Source: Lucifuga dentata (lineage: Eukaryota; Chordata; Actinopteri; Ophidiiformes; Bythitidae). From it: a stretch of 64,000 bases of DNA. Of the stretch, positions 1 to 11,272 are shown in pieces (the stretch's first letter is position 1; each line of letters begins with the position of its first letter). The translations under genes and the position numbers were made by a program. The notes beneath the pieces are model-generated. The model did no database searches and was not told the DNA's origin. It was given only the letters and a program-made list of their open reading frames with translations. The DNA lies in contig VXCM01000046.1 of the NCBI GenBank assembly GCA_014773175.1, positions 248,001 to 312,000 of the forward strand, read 5' to 3'.

Positions 1-307
1 TCATGTTAGGGGGGGGAAGTCTGAATGGGCCAAATCAGGTGAGTAGGTTGGGTGCTGAACTAGGTCAACTCGGTACCACTCGTAAGTTATAATAACTGAA
101 CTCAAATGAATATAATTGATGTATAAGGAACAAAATGCTCAAAATAGATAGAATTACAATAAGTAAACTATCTGAATCTTATATTTCTACTTAAATAGAG
201 AACTTGAGTAAATACATTTTATTTTCCACCGCTCGCTATTTCACGTTATTGTAAAAAAAAAAAAAAAAAAAAAAATTAATGCGACATAAACTTGTTATAT
301 TTTACAG

Positions 308-2253
308 CCTTGAGCACAGAAGCAGAGAGTCCCATTCATGTTCAGAGGTAGGCCTTATTGAACACAATGGCATTTATATGATTAAAACTCCTAATTTTTT
401 CTTCTACCACGTTATTTTGGTGTGGATCGTGCTTTTATACACAGTTGCCTGTGACTTCTATTTTAGGTGCCAGTGAAACGAGAATTTCAGACCTCAGGTG
501 GCAGCACAAGTTATTCATGCTCTTTTCAAGACTGCAACAGAAGAGAACTGTTACCAGTAACGTGTCCACACTGTGAAAAACATTTTTGTTTAGTGTAAGT
601 TCACATTTTTGCCTCTCTTTCCTCTGTACCGTGCTTCCCACAGTACCTTTGTTATCTGTATTACTATTTTATCAGTGGAACAGGTAAATTGAAACTAAAA
701 GTTTCAAATTCCTGTTGTTCTTGCCTTACAGCCATCGTCATCAGGATGATCATCTGTGTGAGAAACTGGAGATCCCTAAGCCTCGAATGGCAGCCACTAA
801 GGAGCTGGTGCAAAAGATTGTGGGTATGTTTGTCACAGTCACTGGTAATTGGTAGGCTGAGGAGTTGATTGCCATCATTTATCCTGCCATTCCTTTTTTG
901 TCCACATGGGATCAGTAACAAACAAAGTGCTCTCATTTTTATCACTTCAAATATACTGTACATTTGTTTCTATTACTTAACCTGTTTACATTTGGATTAC
1001 TCTCTTGAATTACTCAGAGTCAAAGGAGGGGACCAAAAATAAAGGACGCAGAGGAGCAAAGAACAGTGCAACCGCAGCTAAGGTAGCATTAATGAAACTG
1101 AAACTGCATGCTGCAGGAGACAAGGGACTGCCACAGGTACAATTCATCTAACGTGGATTTGATTGTTAAAACAAAAAAAAAAAGTCATCAAAATTTCCCC
1201 CCATGTTATCTATAATGTTCTTCTGTGTATTATTATTATTGTTTTTTTTTTGTTTGTCCAACTGATTATTTTCTTCCCTTTTTCATTTTCCAGAGTGAGA
1301 GAACGTATTTTCAGGTGTATCTTCCCAAAGAATGTAAAGACTCCAGCCAGCCCATGTTCTTCTGTTCCAAGTGGAGTGTAGGGAAAGTGGTGGATTATGC
1401 TGCCTCTCTAGCAAGCCTGAAGAACAACAATAATGTCCTGACAGCGAAGGTAAAAGATAGAGGGAGTATTTTCTATGATAATCACAATATAGTTCATTAG
1501 CACATAAACAAGTACAGCTAAATGACTGAACCATAGCCACCATCTTTAACCCTCCTTCCTTTCTTCCACAGCTTTTCTGTCTCCTCAATTAACTTTCCTT
1601 CTCTAAAGCAAGGACTGTCTGGAGTCATTTTGAGTTTGGTTCAAAATCTAACCAAGACAAAATTTTACATAAAATACACGTGCCATTAGCCTAAATCATT
1701 AATGGGGTCTGCATTGGATAAGAAAGTCTCATCCACCCTGACACCCTTTAGATTTTAGTTTTGTGCTCACAGGAGTGACACCAACAAACGAGTGTGTAAA
1801 TTAATGTTGCTTAACATGTTTTCTGTGTATTAATTAAAATCAGGAGAAATAGATTAATTTATAGGTGGAGTTTTGTATTTTCATCTAAGAATTTAAAGAT
1901 TGCCAGCCAAACAAGATTTCCATGCTTTCTTAAACTAACCATGAGTAGAAATTTCTCTTCAGCTTAAATTAGCAAATACCAGAATTTAAATGAGCCAGCA
2001 TAAAAAGACTTTATATGTATTGAGCAAGTTTTCACAACATCCCTCTAACCTCTCCATACTGCCTTGCCACTTGCAGAAGCTGCGGTTCTGCCATCCCCAG
2101 ACAGGTCAGGCTTTGCGGATGGATGACACTCTGCTGTCACTGCTGGCTCATCCAGAAACTCCTCTGTTCAATGGGGGTAATGTGATCCTGGAGTATCTGG
2201 ATACTGACTGCACTGGCCTGGAAAATGTTTCTGACTACATCACTCAGACGTGA
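308..2253 (+). CDS. zfand1: ZFAND1, AN1-type zinc finger protein 1 (3' six exons; 5' end outside window)
   Basis: ZFAND1 is a cytosolic AN1 zinc-finger protein; known family work links it to p97/VCP and proteasome recruitment in stress-granule clearance. Coding exons read at 308-347, 467-594, 732-823, 1018-1136, 1294-1449 and 2077-2253, all with AG/GT borders and compatible phases, giving about 236 residues ending in TGA. The first exon here begins inside the first AN1 finger (LEHRSRESHSC). The second finger spans the next two exons (Cys-rich block ending in CEKHFCL, then HRHQDDHLCEK). Downstream are the Lys/Ala-rich linker (KVALMKLKLHAAGDK) and a ubiquitin-like C-terminal domain (YFQVYLPKE; GGNVILEYL). 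The start codon and first finger half lie left of base 1. An AATAAA is at 2293-2298. It is on the same strand as MAF1. Identification rests on recalled similarity to human ZFAND1 along the whole length; confidence is high. Confidence 0.95.
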
Positions 2254-2292
2254 CTAACCAATCCTAACTTTTCTGTATGACATATTTCTGTA

Positions 2293-2298
2293 AATAAA
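2293..2298 (+). terminator. Polyadenylation signal of ZFAND1
   Basis: A canonical AATAAA lies 40 bases after the ZFAND1 stop codon, so the 3' UTR would be very short. No competing signal was noted closer to the stop. Confidence 0.75.
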
Positions 2299-2449
2299 AT
2301 GTTGGATTTCATTCATGAAATTGAAAATATCTTGCTTTATAAAAATCTAGATATTGCCTAAATTAACTTTATGTATTGGCATTATAAGTCCTATCATGTT
2401 AGAGACCATATTAAGGTCCAGCCATGAATGCATTTGTGATGCCATTTTA

Positions 2450-2525
2450 CAACCCAGGTGGGACTTGAACCCACAATCCTCAGCTTCAGAGGATGATGAT
2501 GCCTTATCCATTAGGCCACTGAAGT
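2450..2525 (-). pseudogene. tRNA-Arg-like sequence, probably a tRNA pseudogene
   Basis: On the minus strand this 76-base stretch has an A-box (TGGCCTAATGG), a perfect B-box (GGTTCAAGTCC) and a 5-bp T stem GTGGG/CCCAC. The D arm and the 3' half resemble vertebrate tRNA-Arg of the CCT/TCT group. The acceptor arm pairs only partly (ACTTCAG with CTGGGTT, one mismatch and two G-T pairs). The anticodon arm is the problem. It carries three extra bases next to a CATCATCATC run. If one CAT is removed to restore normal length, the loop reads CTCTGAA (anticodon CTG) rather than an Arg anticodon, with a stem mismatch. The 3' flank has no early T-run terminator on the transcribed strand. I therefore call it a decayed copy, although Pol III promoter boxes survive. 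A functional tRNA with an odd anticodon arm is not excluded. Confidence 0.6.
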
Positions 2526-3088
2526 TAATGAGTAATCATAAGTTATTATTCTCATTCACAGCTATCATGACATTTTCCATCAATTTTCTAAGCAAAGTAA
2601 TAAAACGAGTAAAGTATAGTTTTCTTCTTGGCTCATTTGTACTATTTTTTCTTTTAAAATCATGCAAATATTCTACTGGATCATTATGCTGATGATGCAT
2701 ACTTGAGTCTGTTGTCGGTTTGTAATGAACTCAGATACAATTCAATGCAATAAAATCACACAAGACATTAAATCAGACCACATAAAGATAGACCTACCAT
2801 AAACAATGAATCCAAATGAATGATAAACTAATAAAATATAGAAACATAGGAACAAATATAAAAATTTGATCATATATGGAACAAAATATATGATCAAAGA
2901 GACAAAAAAGATAAAGGAACTATATTAACTACCTACTTCACAATCAGAATATTTCTTCTTGGCTACGAGATTTTTGATAACCAATCTTAAGACAAGACAC
3001 AACCTCCCTTACAGGGCCTGACAACTAATTTCTGACCAATCACATCAGTTTAAATTGTGCGTACAGATCAAGCAGCCATTCACGGGAC
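2526..3088. other. Intergenic sequence between ZFAND1 and MAF1
   Basis: This AT-rich stretch shows no conserved coding blocks. The longer reading frames here match no protein I recognise. A TATA-like run occurs close by at about 3127-3134, leading into the presumed MAF1 promoter. Confidence 0.5.
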
Positions 3089-3699
3089 ATGGTGGCTAGA
3101 AGTGGGCGTGTCTGTAAGCCGAGATGCATATATATTGAAAGGGGCAGGGCTTCACCGTACAGTAGATACCGTTGTTTTGCAGTAGGAGGTGTTTCGAGGT
3201 TATCGACGATTCATAGCAACCGTGACCTATTTTTGGTACAGTTAGGAAGCTTATTAGTAATTGCTTTTTTTTTTTTGTTTTGATCGAGTCGCTTAGCAAA
3301 GGCGACTTGATCCAACTAACGCAAGCGCTTTTTGTAAAATCAGGTCAAAAGGGATGCCGCTGCAGACAGACTCCGACGGACGCCAACAGTCTTTGGATTT
3401 AATCTCGTCACATTTAATTGGGAAGAGCAGCTTTTCTATACAATTAAACGCCCCCAGAATAAGTCATTCTCGACCGAGTGTCTTCGAAAAATGTTTAGTT
3501 TCAACTGGGAATTAAAAGCTCGGCTGTAAAGTGAAGACGAGAGCAGCAAGCTAACCGCTGTATTAGCTAGGCAACAACAAAGCAGGGATCGTTAATCTTT
3601 CTGCGTCACGAAGTAACCGATTGGTTGAGAAAACGGTGTTTCCGTCGAAGGGTGACCCGTGGAGTGGTTGTTTTCTGCCTGTGGTGAAAATAATATTTG
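3089..3699 (+). promoter_or_regulatory. Presumed MAF1 promoter and non-coding first exon
   Basis: The coding part of MAF1 starts at 4203, immediately downstream of a good splice acceptor (TTTTAACAG, exon from 4197). A non-coding exon must therefore lie upstream. A strong donor (TTTG|GTAAGTTG) at 3699/3700 closes a CpG-containing stretch, making it the best candidate exon 1. The transcription start cannot be fixed from sequence; a TATA-like run near 3127 is a possible core element. Confidence 0.5.
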
Positions 3700-4202
3700 G
3701 TAAGTTGATTGTGGTGTATTTTCGACGTAGTTTACTCAACCAGGAAGACGAATTATGAACTTGGAATAGGGTGGGGGAGGGGCAGTGGCTGACAAAAGAT
3801 GAAACTGTGTTTTGATCTAGTGAAAATACGTCCTCAGCGGGGCGCTGTCACCGCGGAATGATACTTCATTGATGAGCGGGCTCAATAACATTTATTTTTC
3901 GAAAGGGTTGGGAGATACTTTTGTATATTTCTTGTAATATTCTGAGTAATTTTGCTTAGCGTTTGGCCCCCAGAAAGCGTGTCTGTAAAGTACTTTGGTC
4001 TACTTTGTTGGTTTTTAAATGTGCTTATAAAAAAATTGACTAAAGTCACAAACTGAATACGGCTACATGCTAAGCTAGCTAAATTAGTTTGAGATGAGTA
4101 TATAGATATTAATGGTTATGGAAGCAAAATTAGGGTCTTAACCTTCCTCACGTAACTATAGACTAAGCGTAACCTGATATTGTCTTGTTTTAACAGACGA
4201 TA

Positions 4203-7200
4203 ATGAAACTTCTGGAGAACTCCAGCTTTGAAGCCCTCAGCTCTCGACTGTGTGTTGAAACAGGGGAGTCTCGCATCCTTGGCAGGTGAGGGTCACATCT
4301 TAGCCAGTTTTGCAACATAACCAACTAAGCTTGTTAACTTAAAATGTAATGGAAAGGTCCTCAGGGGACGACGACTCTTCTACTACAGCCACAGGACTTG
4401 TGTTTGCAGACACACGTACATAAAGCACACACTATCTTTGCCCTTCAGGTTCGGTGCATTCTCAGAGTCTGTGGCGAGTGTGAGAGTGTAATCAGCATTA
4501 GTGCCTCTATTTCAGGCGCTCAGGTCCAGAGTCTCAAAACATCAACACACAAGCAGCATTGTCAGAACTTGAAAAATACACCAAAGTAAAAACCACTAGA
4601 ATATTGAACATCAAGTGTGGCTGTAGGTTACCTGACACTGTGGAAAATTCTTATCTGGTATGATGTCATGAGACCAGGAAGAGAGGTGTTATAGTTTCAG
4701 AGATCAGTCACTGCTGATAAACAGGGCAATAAAGCAAATAGGTACCTGCATGGTACACAGTGTTGTAATAAAGCACTGCACCAAAACCCACTTGTTGTAT
4801 TTTTCCTACATAATGGGGAAGTATGAATAAACTGTAAGAACTTTATAGGATGTTTTTGTGCTTTTATGGAATGGGGGATTGATTACCTTTGAAGGACCAT
4901 ACTGGTAATCGTGCATGTTTGAGCCTAATATATTCATTTCATACATACTACGTTACTGACAACCATTTCCCAAAGGATAAAACTGTATTTTAGCTTTCCT
5001 GATATTTTGCAAACTCTCTTAACCTTTCAAAATCAGATATTCAAGTGATACACCCACCTTAAAAATTGATGTTTCACCTGCTAACGGTTACACAGCCTTA
5101 TGAAGTCACGGTCATTTAAATTTTTCGATAAACACAGGCCTTCTTTTGGGACTGCATTCCCCAGTGGAGACATACATGCATTCCCTCTGTGCTTTTAAAA
5201 TTACAAAAAAAAAAAAAAAAAANAAAAAAAAAAAAAAAAAACAACCTGAATACACATCTTGTTCGCGATGATGACCTATCCCAAGAAAGTTTCAAGTATC
5301 AACAAGTTGATTTTAATAGTGTACCAGAATGAACTTAAACCAGTGGCAGTCTGGAAGGTAGGAAANAACAAGTTGATTTTAATAGTGTACCAGAATGAAC
5401 TTAAACCAGTGGCAGTCTGGAAGGTAGGAAAACAATTTTTTAATCCACTGTTCCAGTAGTATGCTTTGGGAAATGATTGTCAGTAACGTTACATCTATGA
5501 AAATTGAATATAATAGGCTCAAACCTGCAAGCTCCTTAGTATGGTCCTTTAAGGCCTCGGTATTATAGTAACAGTGTAGTTACATAAAGGTTGTGTGTTT
5601 TGGAGTTATGCAGACGAGTCAAAGTGCAGAGATTGGAGTCTGAGTGGTAAATCTGAGTTTCTCTAGTGGCTTTGACCTAATCTGACGCACGACACGGTGT
5701 CCTCTCACACCCGTTTGTGGCTATTTGGAGACTGTCATGGAGTGTGTGTACTGTATATGCACACACTAACATGTAATGCTGTATGATAGCTGCGTGTTGC
5801 TGAAGCTGGCAAGGCTGCTTAGTGGATTAGTGAGGTAGCTCAGCATAGCAGTATTTGTTGGTGCATGCTTCATCTTAAAATGTGCTTATTAGCAGATTTA
5901 TGATGGTTATTATTTACAGTAGAGATTTGGATTTTGAAAAATGAAAATCATAAATAATACAACTGTAAGTAATAAATAATACATAATGATAGAGCAGGGT
6001 ATAGGTAGATGGTCAGCTTAAGCATGCTAAAGCATAAACAGTCCTCAGACCAGTCACTTAGCTCCAGTGTGTGTTTTGCTGTCTGGCTGCAGTGGTTTTG
6101 TCTGCAGATCGGCTGTGTCGTGCAGGAAAAACAAGGGCAGCTATTTCCACCATGTTATCCTGAACGACCTGATGCCCCTATATTTAGAGTGGGCGGTCAT
6201 GAGAGGATCTTGGCTGGTCCTATCTGAAGTTGCACAACCTTTGCTTGCATAATCTCTAGCTGGGTAGGTAGAAAATAAACACTGCACACCAGTCTGCTGC
6301 GCTCGTGTCTACACACACAGCAGCATCTGACCTAGAAACAGGGTGAAACAAGCTGACAAGAAATTTTAAAAGTGCTGAGTTGATGCCAGATGTTTGTGGA
6401 GATGTGGTTCCCTGCGGTAAGCGGGTGAAAAATGGGAATCAGTTACGGTGTAGACACGATCACACAATCCTGTAATCAGAATAGGTGAAACGACAGTCAA
6501 AGCAATCTTTAAGTCTTTAGCAGAGTTCCTGAAGCTCACTGAGTGTGTTTATCAGTGAAACTGCTGTGTGGTAGTTACAGTTCAGTGTGGTTTTAATGGG
6601 GTGAAATGAGGCTTTTTGACAGTCAATATATCTGGAGTTCAAAGGTTACAATAGACCAATGATCAGAAATAGACTGGGATTTATGTAACCAATATAGAGT
6701 CATAATAAACAGCTTGAATCATGTGGATTGGCTTGCTACACAAAGGGTCATTAAATTTTTTTATTGGCCAACTGTGTCACTTGTCTGGAGTCTCTGACAT
6801 TATGTTTGCATTAAATCCGGTTCATTTAACACAGGAACATGAATCCTTTAATTAATCTGACGTTGTTTCTGCCTTAACAGGATTGAGAGCTACTCCTGTA
6901 AAATGGCAGGAGATGACAAACACATGTTTAAGCAGTTCTGCCAGGAGGGGGAGCCACATGTCCTTGAGGCTCTCTCCCCTCCACAGTCCACCAGCGCCAC
7001 CAGCCCATCACAGTGAGTATTGCAGTCCACAGCATCATAACTGTGGCCTGCAGGAGAGTTCCTATCAGAAGAGCTTTGGTCTGTATAGACAGGAAATGTT
7101 GCTGATAAATATTCCCCTGAAACCCTCTGTGTGTTTTGTGCAGAATGGGGAAGAGCAGTGAGGACGGGGAGAATCCTCTGAGTGACAAGTGTTGCAGGAA

Positions 7201-8245
7201 GACTTTATTCTACCTCATCACCACACTCAACGAGTCCTTCAGGCCAGACTACGACTTCAGCGCAGCGCGGGCGCACGAGTTCAGCAGAGAGCCCAGCCTC
7301 AACTGGGTCAGTCCAAATGTGGGACTCTGAAATGACCAGAGCCACAGACAGAATAAACATAACAATAAATAAAAATACAAGTTCTACAAGTTACAAGTTA
7401 ACTAGATGATTGAATGCTTCATCTCTCACAGGTGGCAAATGCGGTAAACAGCAGCTTGTTCTCAGTTGTGGGGGAGGAGTTCAACGCTCTGGGACCCGAG
7501 CTGTGGAATGCTATTGACCAAGAGATCAGCCTGCAGAGTTGTGACATTTACAGGTGAGGCTGTGCGTTTTACTTGTAGCCCATTTATGCTGCTGTTAATT
7601 ATTTGGGTAGAGAGTTTTTTTACATTGATGTCTTGACGTTTATATGTAGCTACAATCCTGACCTGGACTCAGACCCCTTTGGCGAGGAGGGGAGCCTCTG
7701 GTCCTTCAACTACTTCTTCTACAACAAGAAGCTCAAGAGGATCGTGTTCTTCACATTTCGCTCTGTCAGGTCAGCAGCAGAGTCATTATGATGTTACGTA
7801 GGAGTGTTACTTCTTCCACACACTGTCTTGTTGTCAGTTCATCTGTAACAGCTGAGAGTTTGTAAACATAAACAGGAAGTAAGACACCCACGAGGAAAAG
7901 ACTCGTCCAATAAAGGCGAGTAATGTGTGGCTGATGACATGTGTTGTACCTGCAGCGTTTTGAGCGGTTATGGCCGTCATTGTCTTGACAACGAGCTGGA
8001 CATGGAGCTGGACGAGGAGGAGGAAATGGACGGCTTCACTGAGGACAGGTCAGACTCGTCATTACGTTCTTGATTTACGTGGTGATTGAATGATCCAGAA
8101 ACAAGCGTTTCATACACGCGCCGTTCTTTTGTGATGGTTTTATCTGCCATAAGACATATTTTTCATGTCTGTGGTGGTAGAATATTCCATTGATATTTGT
8201 CTTTTCTTCTTTGTGTGCAGGTTCCCCAGAGCTCTCTGTGTGTGA
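4203..8245 (+). CDS. maf1: MAF1, repressor of RNA polymerase III transcription
   Basis: MAF1 is a nuclear/cytoplasmic phosphoprotein that binds RNA polymerase III and Brf1 and represses tRNA and 5S rRNA synthesis when TORC1 signalling falls. Coding exons are 4203-4285, 6881-7012, 7144-7306, 7432-7553, 7650-7769, 7956-8048 and 8221-8245. They total 738 nt, a continuous frame of 245 residues against about 256 in human. Visible blocks are the N-terminal A box ([12 protein letters not shown]), the Ser/Pro linker where mammalian MAF1 is phosphorylated (ALSPPQ, TSPSQ), the B box ([20 protein letters not shown]) and the C box ([20 protein letters not shown]), followed by an acidic tail ([15 protein letters not shown]). 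Intron 1 of the coding part (4286-6880) carries a copy of the TTAA-flanked repeat. The gene converges tail to tail with ARL5B. Confidence 0.97.
4888..5552. mobile_element. TTAA-flanked inverted-repeat element, copy 1 (MAF1 intron)
   Basis: The ends match in opposite orientation: left GAAGGACCATAC...GTTTGAGCCTAATATATTCA, right ...TATAATAGGCTCAAAC...GTATGGTCCTTTAA. Each terminal repeat is about 90 bases and includes a CATTTCCCAAAGGATA-type block and its complement. The interior has no coding sequence. An A-run with an N (5222) and an N-flanked duplication (N at 5366) interrupt it. Seven further copies are in the window. The TTAA at the edge fits piggyBac- or Kolobok-type target sites; the superfamily is not settled. 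Confidence 0.75.
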
Positions 8246-9400
8246 ATCTTCACAGATGAGCTCCTTGGCCAAAGAATAACAGGCTGTTCCTCCTCCCATC
8301 CCATTCTTCATCCCAGATTCCTTTGTTTTTATGAGGATTTTTTTCTTTTTTTTTTTTGTCTTTTTCCTTGCCACATCCAAAGCCATTTTCACATATTAAA
8401 CTAATGCATGTTTGAAACCTTCTGTTCTGCTGGCGGTGAACTGTAAACCATAGGCGGTGGATATTTTGCATAAACCCCATGGTAACTTTGAGCTCTTCGT
8501 TTTCCATTGTGGTTATTGACCCTAAGCTCCCATCCCAGCATCAGCACGCACGCACACACAGGCACCTTTACTTGCCACATTTCCAAAGAGATCACCTCTT
8601 GGACTTTTGAGAAGAAATAAGTGGCAAAGAGAGAGTGCAAGCATGTTGATTTTTCTGACAAATGATGTCACAAATGACTACGAAACAAGAGGAGTCCAGA
8701 TTAACACCAGCATCAATAAAACCCAACATAGAGAAAGGACATTTAGAAAGGAGCAGGTCCGAGTCCATGGAAGCTGGTAAGATGGACTTAATGACCAGCC
8801 GATGACTAATTTGTTCTTTGCCGTTTTTGTGTGTTGCTTTTTTATGTGTGATATTGATGTTACTGTGAGAACTAAATACTTTTTTAGCACTGAGTTTGAA
8901 ATGAAACGCATTTGTAATCTTATTACAGCAAATGCTCGTCTATAAGCTTCAGACAGGACGACACTGCCAACGAGATGCTACAGGCACCCAGGTCGCAGCT
9001 TAACATATCTTTTTATCGGATGTCCCCTTGTTGTGCTTCAGTCCATTATTACACACTTTCATGTTTGTTTTTGTACGTCTAAATCTAGTATTTTTTCATC
9101 GTACCCTGAACCTACCCCAATTCACCCCCGTTTCTAAATGTCTGGCTTTCCAGTGTTTCTTTCTTTACCTCAGTGCAAACGCTTTGATGCAAGTGAATGT
9201 ATAGTACAATTTAGAGAGAAAAATACAGAAAATCTTTACAGAAAAAGAATTATATTATTTTTTAGAAAATGAGATGCTCTTTTATGTTCCTTACGAGTTG
9301 GTAGGGTTTCACTGTCTTTGATTGCTCTGTGCTTCGTTTGATTGGCCACTATATTCCAGATGTGATTAAACTGGTGTTTGATTCACACTAGCCTGGTCTT
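8246..9400 (+). other. MAF1 3' UTR and convergent intergenic sequence
   Basis: No coding sequence was found. Possible polyadenylation signals on the plus strand are ATTAAA at 8394-8399, AATAAA at 8715-8720 and ATTAAA at 9365-9370; which is used is unknown. The reading frames in this stretch have no recognisable protein similarity. Confidence 0.55.
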
Positions 9401-9543
9401 TGTGATCTAAATATTGAAATATATATATATAAATTTTAAGTCTGCATACATTTACTATGACAAACAGGAAAAACAGTATATGGTACAAATGAGTGTAAGA
9501 CAATGTAACAGAACAATTCAGAGTTCAAAGTTCAAAACAAAAT

Positions 9544-9549
9544 TTTATT
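9544..9549 (-). terminator. Candidate polyadenylation signal of ARL5B
   Basis: TTTATT on the plus strand reads AATAAA on the minus strand. It would give ARL5B a 3' UTR of about 1.7 kb, in keeping with the long UTRs typical of this gene. The interval 9550-11272 has no other coding sequence; it contains an A-run with an N at 10453. Confidence 0.45.
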
Positions 9550-11272
9550 TAAAACAAAAGAGAAATAAATGACCCAGAGTAGACATTATCACACTGAGTC
9601 AAAGTGTGTGAAGGTACAAAGCGTACATGTAAACCTTAATGCTGCTGTCAGTCTGAACTGTTCCCTGTTAATGTAAAAATACCTTCTCACACAATGAACA
9701 ATATATTCCAGTAAACCTGATGTCTTCTCAGACCAAGATAGACCAGCTTTTCCATTTTCGTCCTACTCAGGACAACAATGAAACTCACGCACCTCCTCTG
9801 GCTTGTACCATTTTGGTCATTGTGGAACATACAGAGGATATACGAGGTTTCAAAGTGCATAGATCTGTTGGCAAGTTCAAGCAACTCTTACGAAACAGAT
9901 CAGGTCAACAAAGCCTGATGAAAATAAGTAAAATCATGGACAGACTGTCAGGAGAAACAACTTTAAATACAGTATCCGGGTTTGAAATGCTGCAGCACAA
10001 TGCAGGAAAGGTGATAATGCCATTTTAAGGTTCCGTACCTGTTAAATGACAATTTAATCTGATCCCTTTGCTTAAAACGTGCCAATACATATAAATTAAT
10101 ACAAAACAAAATTATAAATTTTTATGCTAGGATGCAAGATATATCAGACAAAACTTCCTGCAGGTGATGGAGCACCAGTCAGGTTTAGATTCTAACTTAC
10201 TCCACCCTGCACTGCCCGACACTGACAGTCTGTAAAAGCATAAAAATGGCAAATAAATTTAAATAAAAAACAATAATGCACCACTGACTAGTCAGAGCGA
10301 GTAAATTAAAATGCTGTTAAATTTTACTGAGCTTTGTTGCTGCGTTTCAAATAGTGTTGCAAAGTAAGAGAATTCGTGCTGTGGAACTCAACGGAGGCTG
10401 AGTTAACTTGTGTTTGTTACAGGAGTTCGGTTAAAAAAAAAAAAAAAAAAAANAAAAAAAAAAAAAAAAAAAAGTTTTGATGACAACAATCCGGACCATT
10501 TGGCTGAATAATGTACACGTACAGGCTCCAAAAGTAATACAAAGGGAGATTCATACTTTTTAGCAATATTTATACTATAGTTTGATACGGCACCAATAAG
10601 TTCAAGTGTGAGGAAACACCACTAACAGTGTAGCATATAAAACTAAAACCGTGTGTAACAGACAAACTTGTATGAATGAGAAGGTAGGAAAAAAAAATGA
10701 GAACTTATTCTTAAAACTCAAATGAGTGATGTGTAACAACTTTGAGCCACCATGACCTATCCAGATACTTCAACAATACTGCTGGCAAGTAACTTTTATG
10801 TCCTGTTGAATGTAGCCTCAACATAAACTAAAAAAAAATAATCATAAAGCTGCACCGCACTTTACCCAAAAAGTTCATGTTATATTCTGATATGGTGTAA
10901 TATAACATGATATGTATGTAGTGTTTATGATCTGTGTCCAGTGCAGCCGTGCGCTTCCACGTCATCCTGAACATGATTCCCACTGAAAGGACTTTTCTTC
11001 TCCTCCAATAGTTCCAATATACTATATACTATACTTCCATGACCAGGTTAATTAGTTCTGGTCAAGTTTCCACTGATGAGAGAGAAGTAGCAGCTCCACT
11101 GTAAGAAGGTGTCAAAGAGCTATGTGGCAAAACTCAAGTCCTGTGCAGTCTCGCCACGTCAAAGTACACCTTTTGTCAACAAAATAAAAATGAAAATGGG
11201 CCAGTAAAGACAAGATTTGTGGCACCTTGCGGGTGGTGCTGGGTGTCAGACCAGCAGAGGTAATAGGAGGCG
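9550..11272 (-). other. ARL5B 3' UTR (presumed)
   Basis: AT-rich non-coding sequence lies between the ARL5B stop codon and the candidate AATAAA. A homopolymer A-run at about 10433-10473 contains an ambiguous base at 10453. No conserved protein block is seen on either strand. Confidence 0.5.

Noticed and set aside
4888..5552. Possible protein-coding content of the TTAA element interior
   Set aside because: All copies are broken by stops in every frame and have no transposase-like blocks; treated as non-autonomous.
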